A stretch of DNA of 20,280 nt from Ophiothrix spiculata (Eukaryota; Echinodermata; Ophiuroidea; Amphilepidida; Ophiotrichidae). Position numbers and translations under genes: made by a program. Below the pieces are notes generated by a model. It worked only from the letters and a program-made list of their open reading frames with translations, did no database searches and was not told the origin of the DNA. Of the stretch, positions 1 through 9,640 are shown in pieces (within the stretch, counting starts at the first letter, position 1; every line of letters begins with the position of its first letter). Where the stretch lies: the NCBI GenBank assembly GCA_000969725.1, contig JXSR01S040946.1. One strand, 5' to 3'.

Positions 1-174
1 CAAGCAAAGAACATTTGGTGGAGTATTGATTTTTCATCACCAAGCATCCGTTACTAATAGAAAATACATTATAACTATATATCAGATTATAAGATGACAA
101 AAACTTGATGCACCAAATGTTTGGTAGCTCAAAAAAAGTATAATCTGACCTTAAGTATGTCTGGAGAGTTGTAA

Positions 175-1005
175 GAGTAAAGCTGTAGATATACTTCGTC
201 ATTTTTGTAGTGTGTAGACATTTTCATTCAGAATTTTTCTCATGGTGATTGGTTTTTAAGAATGGAGTAAACTTTCATTCTGAATGACTATTTCCTCATG
301 TACAATTTCACCATTGTGTAAATCATAACCATCATTGCATGAAGAGATTAGCTTACCATGAATAGATCTAGGCCGTAAAATCAATATCAAACATTTGTTT
401 ATTTATTTATTTATTGACATCTTTAAAGAGGGTAGCCTTATCTGTGGTCCAGCACTGCTTTCCATAAGGGCCCTCTACATAAAAATACATTACTAACAAA
501 TTTACTAAATACAAATTAAAACAAATGAAATAACTATATGAATATCTGATTAACAGGCCTATAATAGACACAATAATTAATATACAGATGTCCAAGAATA
601 ATATTTAAAATACATATAAAGATTCACATTAAACTAAAAATAAACTAAAAATACAGACTACTGCAGAGCAGGAGAGAGTAGACGGCTGCAGGTAAAGTAC
701 CGCAGCCTACTCCTAAGGTAAAGTACCCAAGGAGCCTGTACAAAACTATGAAAAACTAAAATATCTATGTAATATTCCTGACTGATAGTTTAGATTATAC
801 TACCTATCAGTAAGCACTTGAAAATGTGCAATGGGGTGAAAAATAGGTCTCCATTTAATACATTCTCCATAATGTAAAAATTTAGAATGAAAATTCTCAT
901 TCAGGCTAACAGTTTACTCCATTCTTAAAAACCAATCACCATGAGAAAAAATCTGAATGAAAATGACTACAAAAACGACGAAGTATATCTACAGCTTTTA
1001 CGTAG
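175..1005. mobile_element. Foldback (long inverted repeat) element, ~830 bp
   Basis: Positions about 178-276 reappear as reverse complement at about 909-1003 with only a few mismatches and one small gap (AGCTGTAGATATACTTCGTC at the left, GACGAAGTATATCTACAGCT at the right; both arms also share a TCATGGTGATTGG block). The ~100-bp arms enclose about 630 bp. No transposase reading frame is present, so it would be a non-autonomous foldback or MITE-type element. I could not fix the exact ends or a target duplication. Part of the loop (about 395-740) is a LINE 3' end on the minus strand, which either inserted into the element or was captured by it. Superfamily unknown. Confidence 0.75.
395..740 (-). 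mobile_element. 5'-truncated non-LTR retrotransposon 3' end
   Basis: Read on the minus strand, this segment contains GAGGGCCCTTATGGAAAGCA, then a short GC-richer stretch, and ends in tandem AATA repeats (plus-strand TTTATTTATTTATTTA at about 397-414). A conserved untranslated 3' segment followed by a short tandem repeat is typical of LINE insertions of the CR1/L2/RTE kind that are truncated at the 5' end. No reverse transcriptase coding sequence remains. The minus-strand reading frame across 407-595 is probably 3' UTR and not a protein. It sits inside the loop of the foldback element. The upstream (5') limit near 740 is a guess. Confidence 0.6.
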
Positions 1006-3029
1006 TGAAAAAAATGCTCCTACCCGTAACATCTTCAAAGGTAATGACACATTAAAAACTTTGTGTTTCTGTTTTAAACAACAACACAAATTTTGTGTTT
1101 GGTAAAATAGGGCGATTTTAAGCGGCCAATTCAAATAGAATTTTGTTTATCCGTAGCTATATGAACCTTCAGTATATTGACCAGTTTTATTTGAGTTGTT
1201 TGATGTTTTTAGTTACGGTGAGTTTTTTCAAGGTTACATTTTTCCAAATGGTAGAAAATAAGATTAAGGCTTTTTGTTTGTCGAAACGTTAATTATTTGA
1301 GTTAATTCTTATATACGGTGAAGAAATAGGGTTTTTATTTATATTCCAGTAAAATTACTTTATTCAAAGCCCCGGTTTAGACACAAATTTGTACGTTTAA
1401 GAATCGAATTGTTATCTTGAAAGGTAAATATTATCTTGTGATTTGGTGATTTGTTTTTACTATGCTCCTTTAGATCAGCAAAACGCGGGTTGTATTAAAT
1501 CTACGGCTATGGGAAACTCTTCAACATCTGATGGCAAATGTATCTGTTGATTCCCTAAATCGATTTTATAAATATTCACTTTATGAATAGAAATGTTACG
1601 AGAGTAGTGGATACTTTGCTAGTATGAGTAATGTTGGTTAACAACTTCTATACTGCTGCGGGAACTAAAAGGAAAGTACTGTGTATCTTATAATTTGTGA
1701 CTGTCCGGCCCGTACGAGTATGAGCCGTAAATGCCAGAAATTTCATTTTGCGCTACAGGTGAAAATACATGTTAAGGTCGTAATTGTGCTTACTACAAAA
1801 TACCAGCAAAGTTTCATTACAAGAAAATGATAGGAAATAAATCTGCACATTTTAATACAATCAACAGAAAATATAGGGCTTACTTATATTTGAAAGCTTT
1901 TATCTCACTTAAACGTTTTACTCCCATGCAACCTTCTGTAAATCGTGTGAAGTTCATTCAGGTGTCATTTTAATCCTTAAAGCATGGTCTTTGCACATAA
2001 TTAAAAAAGTGAAAATGACAAGAGGTGGCATTTATGGCTGGTTTGGAAGGTCACATTTGATAATAAAAGTTTACTTCACTTTTTAGAAATATAAATCAGC
2101 AATAGACCAAACTTTCATTCATTGACGATTCGACGCAATTAAAAGGTTTTCTTTTTTGAAATTGTAATTGCGTGTTCTATTATGATTAGGTATATATCAT
2201 GCAAAGGAATTTTTATGCGTACTATAAATTTACCTAGCGTAATTAATAATTGAATTATCTTTAAATTGATATAGAGGTCATTTAAAAATAAAACACAATA
2301 CAGCATTTGGATTTGTTTATTTTGATAAAATAGCTTATTCTTACTGTAGCTATTTATGAAATTTTACACCCAAAATTTAATGATCATATGCATATTATAT
2401 ACTTCCTGATGATATAGAAATATAATCCATTGCCACTTTCATTTTTGGTTTGCAGTGTCTTAAAGGATTATGGTCCGATTGCTTTAACGGTTTTCAGACT
2501 TTTGGAGATTTTGGCATACCAATTAAAATATTGTTCATATTTTTCAACCCATGTGAAATTTCAAAGCGGAGCTATATTCCGTTTTGGAGATATGTATGAA
2601 AATGAGTCTAATTGTGGTAACCATAATTAATTTACGCAGTAACCGACAGGCGTATCAGCAATACAAAATTACCCATAAATTCGAAACCGTTTAACCAATT
2701 CAGCTGCAATTTGAAACTTGAACTTCTTTCAGGATCATCTTTCATATGACACTGAAAAGTTCATTTTGAAAAAATCGGACCAAGCTCCTTTAGTAAACTG
2801 TATCAATCCTAAAAATATCCAGAGGCAAGAAAGTAGTCCTTGGTAAATTTATACGATTGATGAAAAAGTTAACGATTTACCATATTTTAGGGATTTAAAG
2901 ATCTACAATACCATCTCCTACTGGAATTAACTTCCACCACAAAATCAGCCCATTGCTGATAGGTTTGTCTCCAAACTTGCAGTCAAAACCACCTTACTGC
3001 TAGAACCTTAAGACAGGAATCTTAAGCTT
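1006..3029. other. AT-rich stretch without recognisable genes or repeats
   Basis: I see no supported gene, tRNA or transposon end here. The 66-codon frame at 2430-2630 follows a TTTGCAG that could pass for a splice acceptor, but it has no recognisable motif and no convincing partner exon. A small palindrome (AACACAAATTTTGTGTT, about 1083-1101) and scattered A/T runs are the only structures noticed. Confidence 0.4.
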
Positions 3030-3109
3030 GTATTCGTGTGTAGACTTATTTTTACGGTTTGTCCTTTTTAACTGTTTTTGTATGTGTTTCCTCCACGTCC
3101 CCACAGACA

Positions 3110-3205
3110 CTCTTATTTTGTTATTGGACCCCATTGGAAATAAGCCTGTACACATAGTCAGACTTTTATGGGTTTATCCTTGCCTTGCCATTTGTGTGTG
3201 TGTAG

Positions 3206-3256
<51 letters not shown>
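3110..3256 (+). mobile_element. LINE-like 3' end with (TG)n tail
   Basis: The segment ACCCCATTGGAAATAAGCC at about 3128, followed by CTTTTATGGGTTTATCCTTG and then directly by a long TG repeat, resembles the conserved 3' untranslated end of CR1/L2-type non-LTR retrotransposons, which characteristically run into a simple repeat. That family resemblance is from memory. The sequence shows only the 3' block and tail. No reverse transcriptase coding is present, so the copy would be strongly 5'-truncated. Its 5' limit is uncertain and may lie up to 100 bases further left. The long open frames on both strands here result from the dinucleotide repeat. Confidence 0.5.
3192..3256. repeat. (TG)n microsatellite
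   Basis: This is a (TG)n tract of about 65 bases, interrupted once by AGGGG near 3203-3207. About 48 uninterrupted bases follow. It is likely polymorphic in length and a potential Z-DNA former. It probably grew from the tail of the LINE-like 3' end immediately upstream. Confidence 0.97.
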
Positions 3257-3259
<3 letters not shown>

Positions 3260-3565
3260 GGAGTGTTATTCAAGTGTGGGATGTATTTGTTTTGTGTAAT
3301 TAATTGATGCTTTGTATTTTGTAACTTATTTTTCTCACTATTTATACTTATCATTCACGACGTTTTTTTACCCTCGGAATCCACCCCACCTAAAGTGCAT
3401 TCTAACGTTGTTTCCTATGAGCGTTGTGTATTTTAGCTCTATGGGTTTTATATAAAGAAATGTAGTATTCAAAAAACAATAATGAAGAAGCAAGATAGTG
3501 CCTTCACTTGCAAATAAAACGATATGGCAGGATATTAAACAGTCTGTTTGTTCAAATAAGGTTAA
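3257..3565. other. Unannotated AT-rich sequence
   Basis: I see no gene, RNA or repeat that I can support between the TG tract and the 25-bp tandem duplication. Confidence 0.4.
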
Positions 3566-3615
3566 TGTTTTAATCAGTCAGACATTTCATTGTTTTAATC
3601 AATCAGACGTTTCAT
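3566..3615. repeat. 25-bp tandem duplication
   Basis: Two head-to-tail 25-bp units are present, at 3566-3590 and 3591-3615. They read TGTTTTAATCARTCAGAC followed by RTTTCAT and differ at two positions. This is probably a simple replication-slippage duplication. Confidence 0.9.
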
Positions 3616-3971
3616 GGAACGTAAGACTTTTGTGTTCTCTCATTAAAGGCGCGAGTATGACGTAAAAAGTGACATATAAGGACTTGCGTATACTCTCTAC
3701 GCATCTAAAGGTGGTTATCTGATTTAAGTGTAATAGAGATTGTTCTTTTTAGCAATATCACTTTTTTTTTTGCAATATGCATACGATAAAATAGAGATCT
3801 AAGAGACATAAAAATCTTCATTAGATCATTTTATTAAAAGCAGTTCAAATTAAAAAGAATAAAAACACATGTACATGTACTATTATGATTGAATCAGAAT
3901 TGTCGAACATAAAAAAACAATGATATAATTACTAGCTATGGTATTTAAAAATTCAAAATGAACATTTGTTA
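3616..3971. other. Unannotated AT-rich sequence
   Basis: There is no supported gene here. A short self-complementary ACATGTACATGT lies near 3866-3878. The last eight bases (ATTTGTTA, 3964-3971) serve as the left target duplication of the following MITE. Confidence 0.4.
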
Positions 3972-4199
3972 TGGCTCACCCCGAAAGGGGAGACTTTGAA
4001 TTTTCCATTTCGTCTGTTGCAACATGTTCTAACCTTTAAAATGACACCTTACTTGTTGAAATTGATCAAGGCGATCATATTTTACAACAGAAAATCTGCT
4101 GGAAATTCTTAATATTTTTCTTATTTTTTGCTGCCTATTTTCACCTGTTTCTTGAAATGTGTTCTGTCGCAAAGTCCCCTTTTCGGGGTGAGTTATCAC
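3972..4199 (+). mobile_element. MITE family A, copy 1
   Basis: This 228-bp segment recurs at 14143-14390 in the same orientation. The ends are inverted: left TGGCTCACCCCGAAA, right (reverse complement) GTGATAACTCACCCCGAAAA. Shared internal blocks include AAATTGATCAAGGCGATCA, ATCTGCTGGAAATTCTTA and TTTTTTGCTGCCTATTTTCA. The flanks are ATTTGTTA (3964-3971) and ATTTATTA (4200-4207), 7 of 8 bases alike, consistent with an 8-bp target duplication. There is no coding capacity. Each end is itself a small hairpin (CCCC-GAAA-GGGG at 3979-3990). An 8-bp duplication would suit hAT-type mobilisation, but the terminal bases do not settle the superfamily. Confidence 0.85.
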
Positions 4200-4207
4200 A
4201 TTTATTA

Positions 4208-4724
4208 TTCACTTAGTCTGTTCAAAGCCTTTATTTACAAAATCACAACTTTAAAAAAAAAAATAAGTAGATTACAACTTACGAAAATGATTCCACATTA
4301 GGTAAGCTCTTGAATTTGTTTTTGTTGGTAATTGGTTTGCAAAATCGTTAATTTGCATTGTTTTAATGTTTTGTAAATATGAATAGACCACACAATTATA
4401 GGCTTACATGGATTGGTGGACACACTAAAAAGGAATAACGATTTACGAATATGCAAATATAAAGGGTTGAGTAATCTGAGTTTCGAATCAAAGTACTGTA
4501 TCATGAGACAGAAGGCAATTAATAGAACATGGTTTTGATCAGAGTTAAACAATGATTTAAAAGAATTTCATAGGACTATTGATAAAAAATACGAACTTCA
4601 TCCAATATAAAAGCAACATTCCCTTGTTCTATTTTAACCTTGTAGCATATATTTAACTATTTATAATATACTTTCGATACTCTGTTTGAAACAAGTTGAA
4701 CAAGTTGTTTAAAATCTTAAACAT
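4208..4724. other. Unannotated AT-rich sequence
   Basis: No supported gene. The minus-strand 84-codon frame at 4298-4552 has no recognisable motif or context. The right part (about 4690-4724) contains the GTTTAAA-type words that continue into the next region. Confidence 0.35.
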
Positions 4725-4763
4725 CCACTGTATGAATAGAGCGATGATCTATTGATACAGTGG
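4725..4763. repeat. Perfect 9-bp-stem hairpin before the tandem duplication
   Basis: CCACTGTAT (4725-4733) and ATACAGTGG (4755-4763) are exact reverse complements around a 21-base loop. The symmetry continues outward with TTAAACA-like words. It sits at the left edge of an ~810-bp tandem duplication, and only this copy has the left arm. It may be a remnant terminus of an AT-rich inverted-repeat element rich in GTTTAAA words. Confidence 0.75.
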
Positions 4764-5569
4764 TTGTTTAACATCTTGCAAGCTTTTTTAAACTTATAAA
4801 CAACATTGTTTAAAACTTAAACCACATTGAATAAGACATAATGCTTTAATAATAATCTAAACAATGTTGTTTAAAACTTTAAAAAACAGCTTTTTAAACA
4901 ACGTCTTTTTTTAATCTTTTTTTAAACAGCAACAGTTAAAACAATGTTTTTAACAGTGTAGTTCTAAATATCTAAAAAGATAAGTTTCGTGCACATTAAC
5001 TCTATGTCTAAGTCAATTTTCCTTCATCATACTTTTTGTTCAATTTGCCTTATTAAATTAGAAAAGTACGAGACAAAAGAGCCTCTTAAGGATCAGCATA
5101 TAAATTGCAATTCCCCATTGCAATTAACAAGTAAGCGCTAGTTGCTTGGTAGTTATTTTATAATTGGGACTTATAATCGTGATTGATTAATCAAATCTTA
5201 CAATGATACATGAACTTGAAAGAGAAGTATATGGATTTATATCCATATATTTATATTGACTAGAAGCGATATTTTATTGACAAATATTGTATAAATACAC
5301 CTTTGAGTGACATAGTCGGGTTGTAGCTGCTTTTGTGTTTGTCTCATTCTATCATAGAATTTCAGCAGAATGATAATCTGATAAATGTAAATTGCTGTCT
5401 ATGATAGGAGGAGTTGTTATCTTAACAGGTCACTGCCTATACATCTTGATAGAGTTGACATTTTTGTCACCACTTATCTTCAGTGCCGTCTCGAAAGAAT
5501 TTTCCGACCTTTCAGAAATAATGTTTTAATGTGATATCTGGCATAACGGTTGAGTAATATTTTACAACA
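4761..5569 (+). repeat. ~810-bp tandem duplication, unit A
   Basis: This segment is repeated head-to-tail as 5570-6380, with many small differences and indels. Shared landmarks in order are: TGGTTGTTTAACAT; inverted AAACAACATTGTTTAAAA and AAACAATGTTGTTTAAAA words; AAACAGCAACAGTTAAAAC; AAGCGCTAGTTGCTTGG; the palindrome TTGATTAATCAA; a TATGGAT...ATCCATA hairpin; GTTGTAGCTGCTTTTGTGTT; and a block coding for ILTGHCLYILIELTF. A TATAAATA sequence at 5290-5297 lies about 104 bases before an ATG at 5401. The unit may be a mobile element array or a duplicated host segment. I do not recognise it. Confidence 0.9.
5401..5529 (+). other. Short hydrophobic reading frame, copy A (doubtful)
   Basis: A 42-codon frame opens with MIGGVVILTGHCLYILIELT and continues with FLSPLIFSAVSKEF. 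The first ~32 residues are mostly hydrophobic and could act as a signal peptide or a membrane segment. An in-frame TAA lies upstream at 5374-5376, so the start at 5401 is the first possible one. The homologous frame in unit B (6187-6366) stays open with the same reading phase across several indels and substitutions outside it. I see no recognisable domain and no convincing splice donor. It could be a small peptide, a first exon, or simply a conserved part of a repeat. Confidence 0.2.
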
Positions 5570-6380
5570 TGGTTGTTTAACATTTTTCAAGTTGTTTAAA
5601 CATAAACAACATTGTTTAAAATTCAAACAAACATTTATTAACACAACACACTTTAATAATAAACTGAACAATAATGTTTAAAGCTTTTTAAACAACGTCT
5701 TTTCAAATCTTTTTTAAACAGCAACAGTTAAAACTGTGTTTTAAATATCTATAAAGATTAGTTTCAGGCGCATTAACTCTATGCCGATGTCAATTTTCTT
5801 TCAGTCATATACTTTTTGTTCAATTTGCATTATTAAATTGGAAACGTACGAGAAAAAAAGAGCATCTCACCTTAAGGATCAGCATATAAAATGCAATTCG
5901 CCATTGCAATTAACAAGTGAGCGCTAGTTGCTTGGAAGTTATTTTAAACTCGGGATTTCTAACCGTGATTGATTAATCAAATCTTACCGGCCATACAATG
6001 CTTCATGAATTTGAAAGAGAAATATATGGATTTACATCCATATAAATATTGACTAGACATGATATTTTATTGAAAAATATTGTAAAAATATACCTTTAAG
6101 TGACTGATCGTGTTGTAGCTGCTTTTGTGTTTGTCTCCTTCTATCCTAGAATTTCAGCATAATGATAATCTGATACATATAAATTGATGTCTATGAAAGA
6201 AGGAGTTGCTATCTTAACAGGTCACTGCCTATACATCTTAATAGAGTTGACATTTTCGTCACCACTTATCTTCAGTGCCGTCTCGAAAGTTTTTTTTAGC
6301 TTTTATGAGACTAAACAAGTCCATTCAGAAATAATGTTTTTATCTGATATCTGGCAAGCCGGTTAAGTATTGTTAATAAT
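5570..6380 (+). repeat. ~810-bp tandem duplication, unit B
   Basis: This is the second copy of the unit that begins at 4761, with the same landmarks in the same order. Compared with unit A it has an extra stretch around 6290-6330 (TTTTTTTAGCTTTTATGAGA and following). The A-rich TATA-like sequence has drifted to TAAAAATA (6083-6090). The divergence looks well above 5 percent over most of the unit, so the duplication is not recent. The block 6190-6290 is much better conserved, with only three differences by eye in the ~87 aligned bases from GGAGTT to the TCGAAA codons. Confidence 0.9.
6187..6366 (+). other. Short hydrophobic reading frame, copy B (doubtful)
   Basis: This frame is homologous to the one at 5401-5529. 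It starts at ATG 6187 with MSMKEGVAILTGHCLYILIE, continues to a hydrophobic LTFSSPLIFSAVSK, and then has a copy-specific tail. It ends at the TAA at 6364-6366. Against copy A the core differs by two amino-acid replacements (V to A, L to S) and one silent change. That is too little to decide whether selection acts on protein. No domain is recognised. Confidence 0.2.
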
Positions 6381-7782
6381 TTGTATTAGTAAGTACTACA
6401 GAAAGCAAAATTTATTTAACAATCCCATGCGATCGTTGAAATGAGAGCCGATACTATCAAAGCGTAAATTGGATGCCAAACCAGTGTCTACGACATTGGG
6501 CTAAAATTACAGTTTTCTTGCCACATTTTGAAACATGCTTCTTGATAACATCTGAAGAACATGTTAATTGTTTCAGATTTGATTTCAGTCGGTGGATGAG
6601 TAATCACATGGAACGTGTATTTGATCCTGGATAAGAACAAACAGCATTTTTTATGCTGATGTTAGAATAATCGTCAATGCTACCAAGAATTTTAATAATG
6701 ACACATACATGAGACATAAGTGCTAAAAAAAAGTGTTTGATTGTACTTGTACTTCTCCCCTTTATCTTATTGTGCACCGAGCATATATGAAGAGCTGAAT
6801 TGCAAAACGGCTTAGAGACAATTTTTTTCAAAAATGAGTTTTTGATAGATTCTTAAAGACTTTCAACTTGTGCATCATCCTGGCAAAACAATTTGTTGAA
6901 AAATTGCTTAGTGGGTTAAAATCCCGAAAATGTTACTTTTATGCCCAAATATGGACATTATATGACCATCATTGGGAATAAAAGGGAATAATAATATGGT
7001 AATTTTTTTTTATTAAACATGACCTGATGTTGAAATTTGGTATTTTAAATTACATCATAGCCTTATGAAGAATTGAAAAAGAAATTTTGCAAAAATTTGG
7101 AGGAAAGGTGGTTCATAAGTTGAGTTTCCCTGCAAAACAGCTTACATCCATTTTCAGCAAAACATCAATAGTCAATTAATAAGAAACTATTTAATGAATT
7201 ATGTAAATTACACCTTATTTTTAAAGACATATTCGTACAGAATTAATGAAATCATTATCAGGAATTTTGCGACACATTTTTATGTCCAAGCAGTTTTTTG
7301 CCCTTTTCTCAAAAAGTGCAAAATGGATACAAACCGTTTTGCAAGTCAACTCTTCATATAGCATATATCCCACTCAACTGATATCGAATAATGTATGTGT
7401 GGTACGAATATACGCACTGTTGTATTAAATATTTAAGTAATCAGATTAGTCAATAAAAATATGAATTTCATGTTAAATAGGTGCCTGGGTACATGCTAGG
7501 CATATGACTGAGGCTAAAAATTGTGACATGCTACTAGTACTTGATGTTGGTTTATGTATAAATAGACATATCTTACCATACTCCCTATGTACTAAAAGCC
7601 ATTATGCACTTAAGTTGTATTTTTTTCAATAGCTATGTGATATTTTTGACTCTGATTAAAACATGTAAGGTGTTTTATAAACTTCACTCATAACACGACA
7701 TAATGCCGTGATTTTATGTTTTAAAATTGCAATGTAAAATGTGTTTATTGACATGATGATTAAATTCAAAGCTATTTGTTGG
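6381..7782. other. AT-rich stretch without recognisable features
   Basis: No supported gene, RNA or repeat in about 1.4 kb. The 60-75 codon frames here (for example 6604-6831 minus and 7246-7428 plus) have no recognisable motif. Confidence 0.4.
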
Positions 7783-7786
7783 TTAA

Positions 7787-8339
7787 GGTGTGTTCACATT
7801 GCGACGACATGGCCCTCGACGTAGGGTAACGTTTTCCAAAATCACAAAATCCTGGACGACAAGCAACGAGTAACAAGTGACGAGTGGGTGCTGAAAGAAC
7901 AACTGTAAGCAACGTAGTGAGGCGGCAAATACTGACCAAGGCTGACGTAAAGGAACGAATGCTATCGACTGGCCATTCTATCATGCTATCATTCCTACTC
8001 ACATCCCTGCAACACACGGTTGTTGACAACGATTACCAACGAATTGTGACGACCTCTAAACGAATACAGACTGCTACAAACGGCATGGAAACGTAAAAGA
8101 ACTGAGGGTTGCGGTGGCCAACGAGATCTCAACGACATCAAATCTTATTCTATGTCATCCCAACATTTTAAAACTTGTAACTGAAAGCGACCAATAGTAA
8201 CGACAACCTGCGTATGTTAGAGGCGTGTGCTAACGTGAACTGACTTTAACTAACGAGGACCGGCGTATAATTCAAAACTTCAATTCGCAGGTCTACGCTG
8301 CTTGTCGTTACCCCCAATACGCCCAGATGTAAACGCACC
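7787..8339. mobile_element. TTAA-flanked miniature element 1, ACGA-rich
   Basis: The left end GGTGTGTTCACATTG and the reverse complement of the right end GGTGCGTTTACATCTG form terminal inverted repeats. TTAA flanks both sides exactly (7783-7786 and 8340-8343). TTAA targets are used by piggyBac- and Kolobok-type transposases. The 553-bp body has no transposase and would be non-autonomous. It is richer in GC than its surroundings and contains 13 ACGA words on the plus strand against a single TCGT. The 85-codon minus-strand and 70-codon plus-strand frames overlap each other and are by-products of this composition. Confidence 0.85.
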
Positions 8340-8559
8340 TTAAAGAACAATTGAAGCACAAAAAAGACTTTAGTCCACTTTCACAGTTTTGAATTACGGC
8401 CGTTTGATTTGTTTTTTTAAATATTGTAAAAAATATGGAATATATATGTAATTCAAACTTTTCATGATTGTTAAAAATGCGACGCGAATGATATATAATA
8501 TAAATGAAACTGATTTTTGGTCATTTATTATACAATTGATATACCGATTTTGGACTTAA

Positions 8560-9032
8560 AGGGACTGGCCTAGAATCTAGAATTTTTTACTTGAATCGAT
8601 AGAACATGTTTATAGTATTTTTCCATGATTTTAAGGAATATTGGAGAAAATTGCAATTCTTTACCTACTTTATTTTTTTACGCCGGCGCAAAAAAGTGGT
8701 AAGAAAACAGTGTTTCTAGTTTGACAACTTACAAAGATCTTGTTTCTACACCTGTGATGGCCAATCAAATTAGTTTTGATGATATTGTTTTTCTTTTAAT
8801 ATGTATTAAATATCTCCATGATCTTTGTTTGATTTTTTTATCTGGTAAATCCATCCGAGGTACAACTTTAGGATTTAGGAAACACAGGATAGTCACACCA
8901 CCATCAAAGAATGATATATTGTAAATTGTGTGTAAATTTTTGCACTTTTTTAGTTTTACTATAATACTTTAAAGCTTTATTTAGAGCATTGTCGTAAGTT
9001 TTTAATTCTAGGTGAAATCTAGGCTAGTCCCT
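8560..9032. mobile_element. TTAA-flanked miniature element 2
   Basis: The left end AGGGACTGGCCTAGA and the reverse complement of the right end AGGGACTAGCCTAGA match at 14 of 15 positions. A further CTAGAATT block follows in both. TTAA lies on each side (8556-8559 and 9033-9036). Such AGGG-type ends next to TTAA resemble non-autonomous Kolobok/piggyBac-like elements. The body (473 bp) has a CGCCGGCG palindrome near 8682 and no recognisable protein. The 67-codon frame at 8721-8924 starts with a TTG and is not credible. Confidence 0.88.
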
Positions 9033-9037
9033 TTAAC

Positions 9038-9223
9038 TACTTTTTGCGCTCAAATTGGAGCAATTAAGAGCTTTCGACATCAAAAATATTATAATATATT
9101 AGTATAGTTCCTAAAAATGGACTAACTATAAAGGATAAGTACAACGTGCTGCATTTCTTGATCCTCCAGAATTCAGGAACCATGATTACTAGCGAAATAA
9201 GTACTTTTTGCACTCACAATTGG
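9038..9223. repeat. Pair of ~21-bp direct repeats
   Basis: TACTTTTTGCGCTCAAATTGG at 9038-9058 recurs as TACTTTTTGCACTCACAATT plus GG at 9202-9223, with one indel and one substitution. The first copy begins two bases after the right TTAA of the preceding element. The meaning is unclear. It could mark an older insertion or deletion. Confidence 0.55.
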
Positions 9224-9638
9224 GTCACCCTCTGAAAAATACGCTACGATATATATCTTTTTAAAACAAACGTAACAACACTGTTTTTTGATCCAAAAGA
9301 ACCACAACTGGTTTGCTAAGTTATAGGTATCAACAACGCATTTGTATAAATTTAGATAAAAATATAAGGATATACATTCTCGATTTTTTTCCATCTTACA
9401 ATATGTATTGCAAGCTTGACGTAGGGTAGCTGTTTGCTTTCTTGTCAAATGCCAGTGCTTCCCGCGTAAGTTGTATACAGGTAAAGTTCAAACATGTTCT
9501 TAACTCCTCGTGTCTGTGTCACTTTTGTTGTTCAGTGCTTTAATCCGGGTTTCTTGTATTGCCTGTCAGGGCCTTACAATATTATTAAGAGGTTGTAAAA
9601 GGCAACAATTCGATAAAATTGATATCCATTATTAATAG
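9224..9638. other. Unannotated AT-rich sequence
   Basis: No supported gene or repeat between the direct repeats and the mariner-type foldback. The 91-codon minus-strand frame at 9173-9448 shows no domain. Confidence 0.35.
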
Positions 9639-9640
9639 TA

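Noticed and set aside
2430..2630. Possible exon after a TTTGCAG acceptor
   Set aside because: There is no recognisable domain, no matching donor and no neighbouring exon. One acceptor-like heptamer is common by chance.
3028..3354. Frames on both strands across the TG tract as proteins
   Set aside because: The frames are kept open by the dinucleotide repeat, giving CVCV and THTH runs. They are by-products of the microsatellite.
3566..3615. Start of a CRISPR-like array
   Set aside because: There are only two adjacent 25-bp units without spacers, and the window is eukaryotic in character.
7772..8096. Overlapping 85- and 70-codon frames as genes
   Set aside because: They lie across the left terminus and body of the ACGA-rich TTAA element and reflect its composition.
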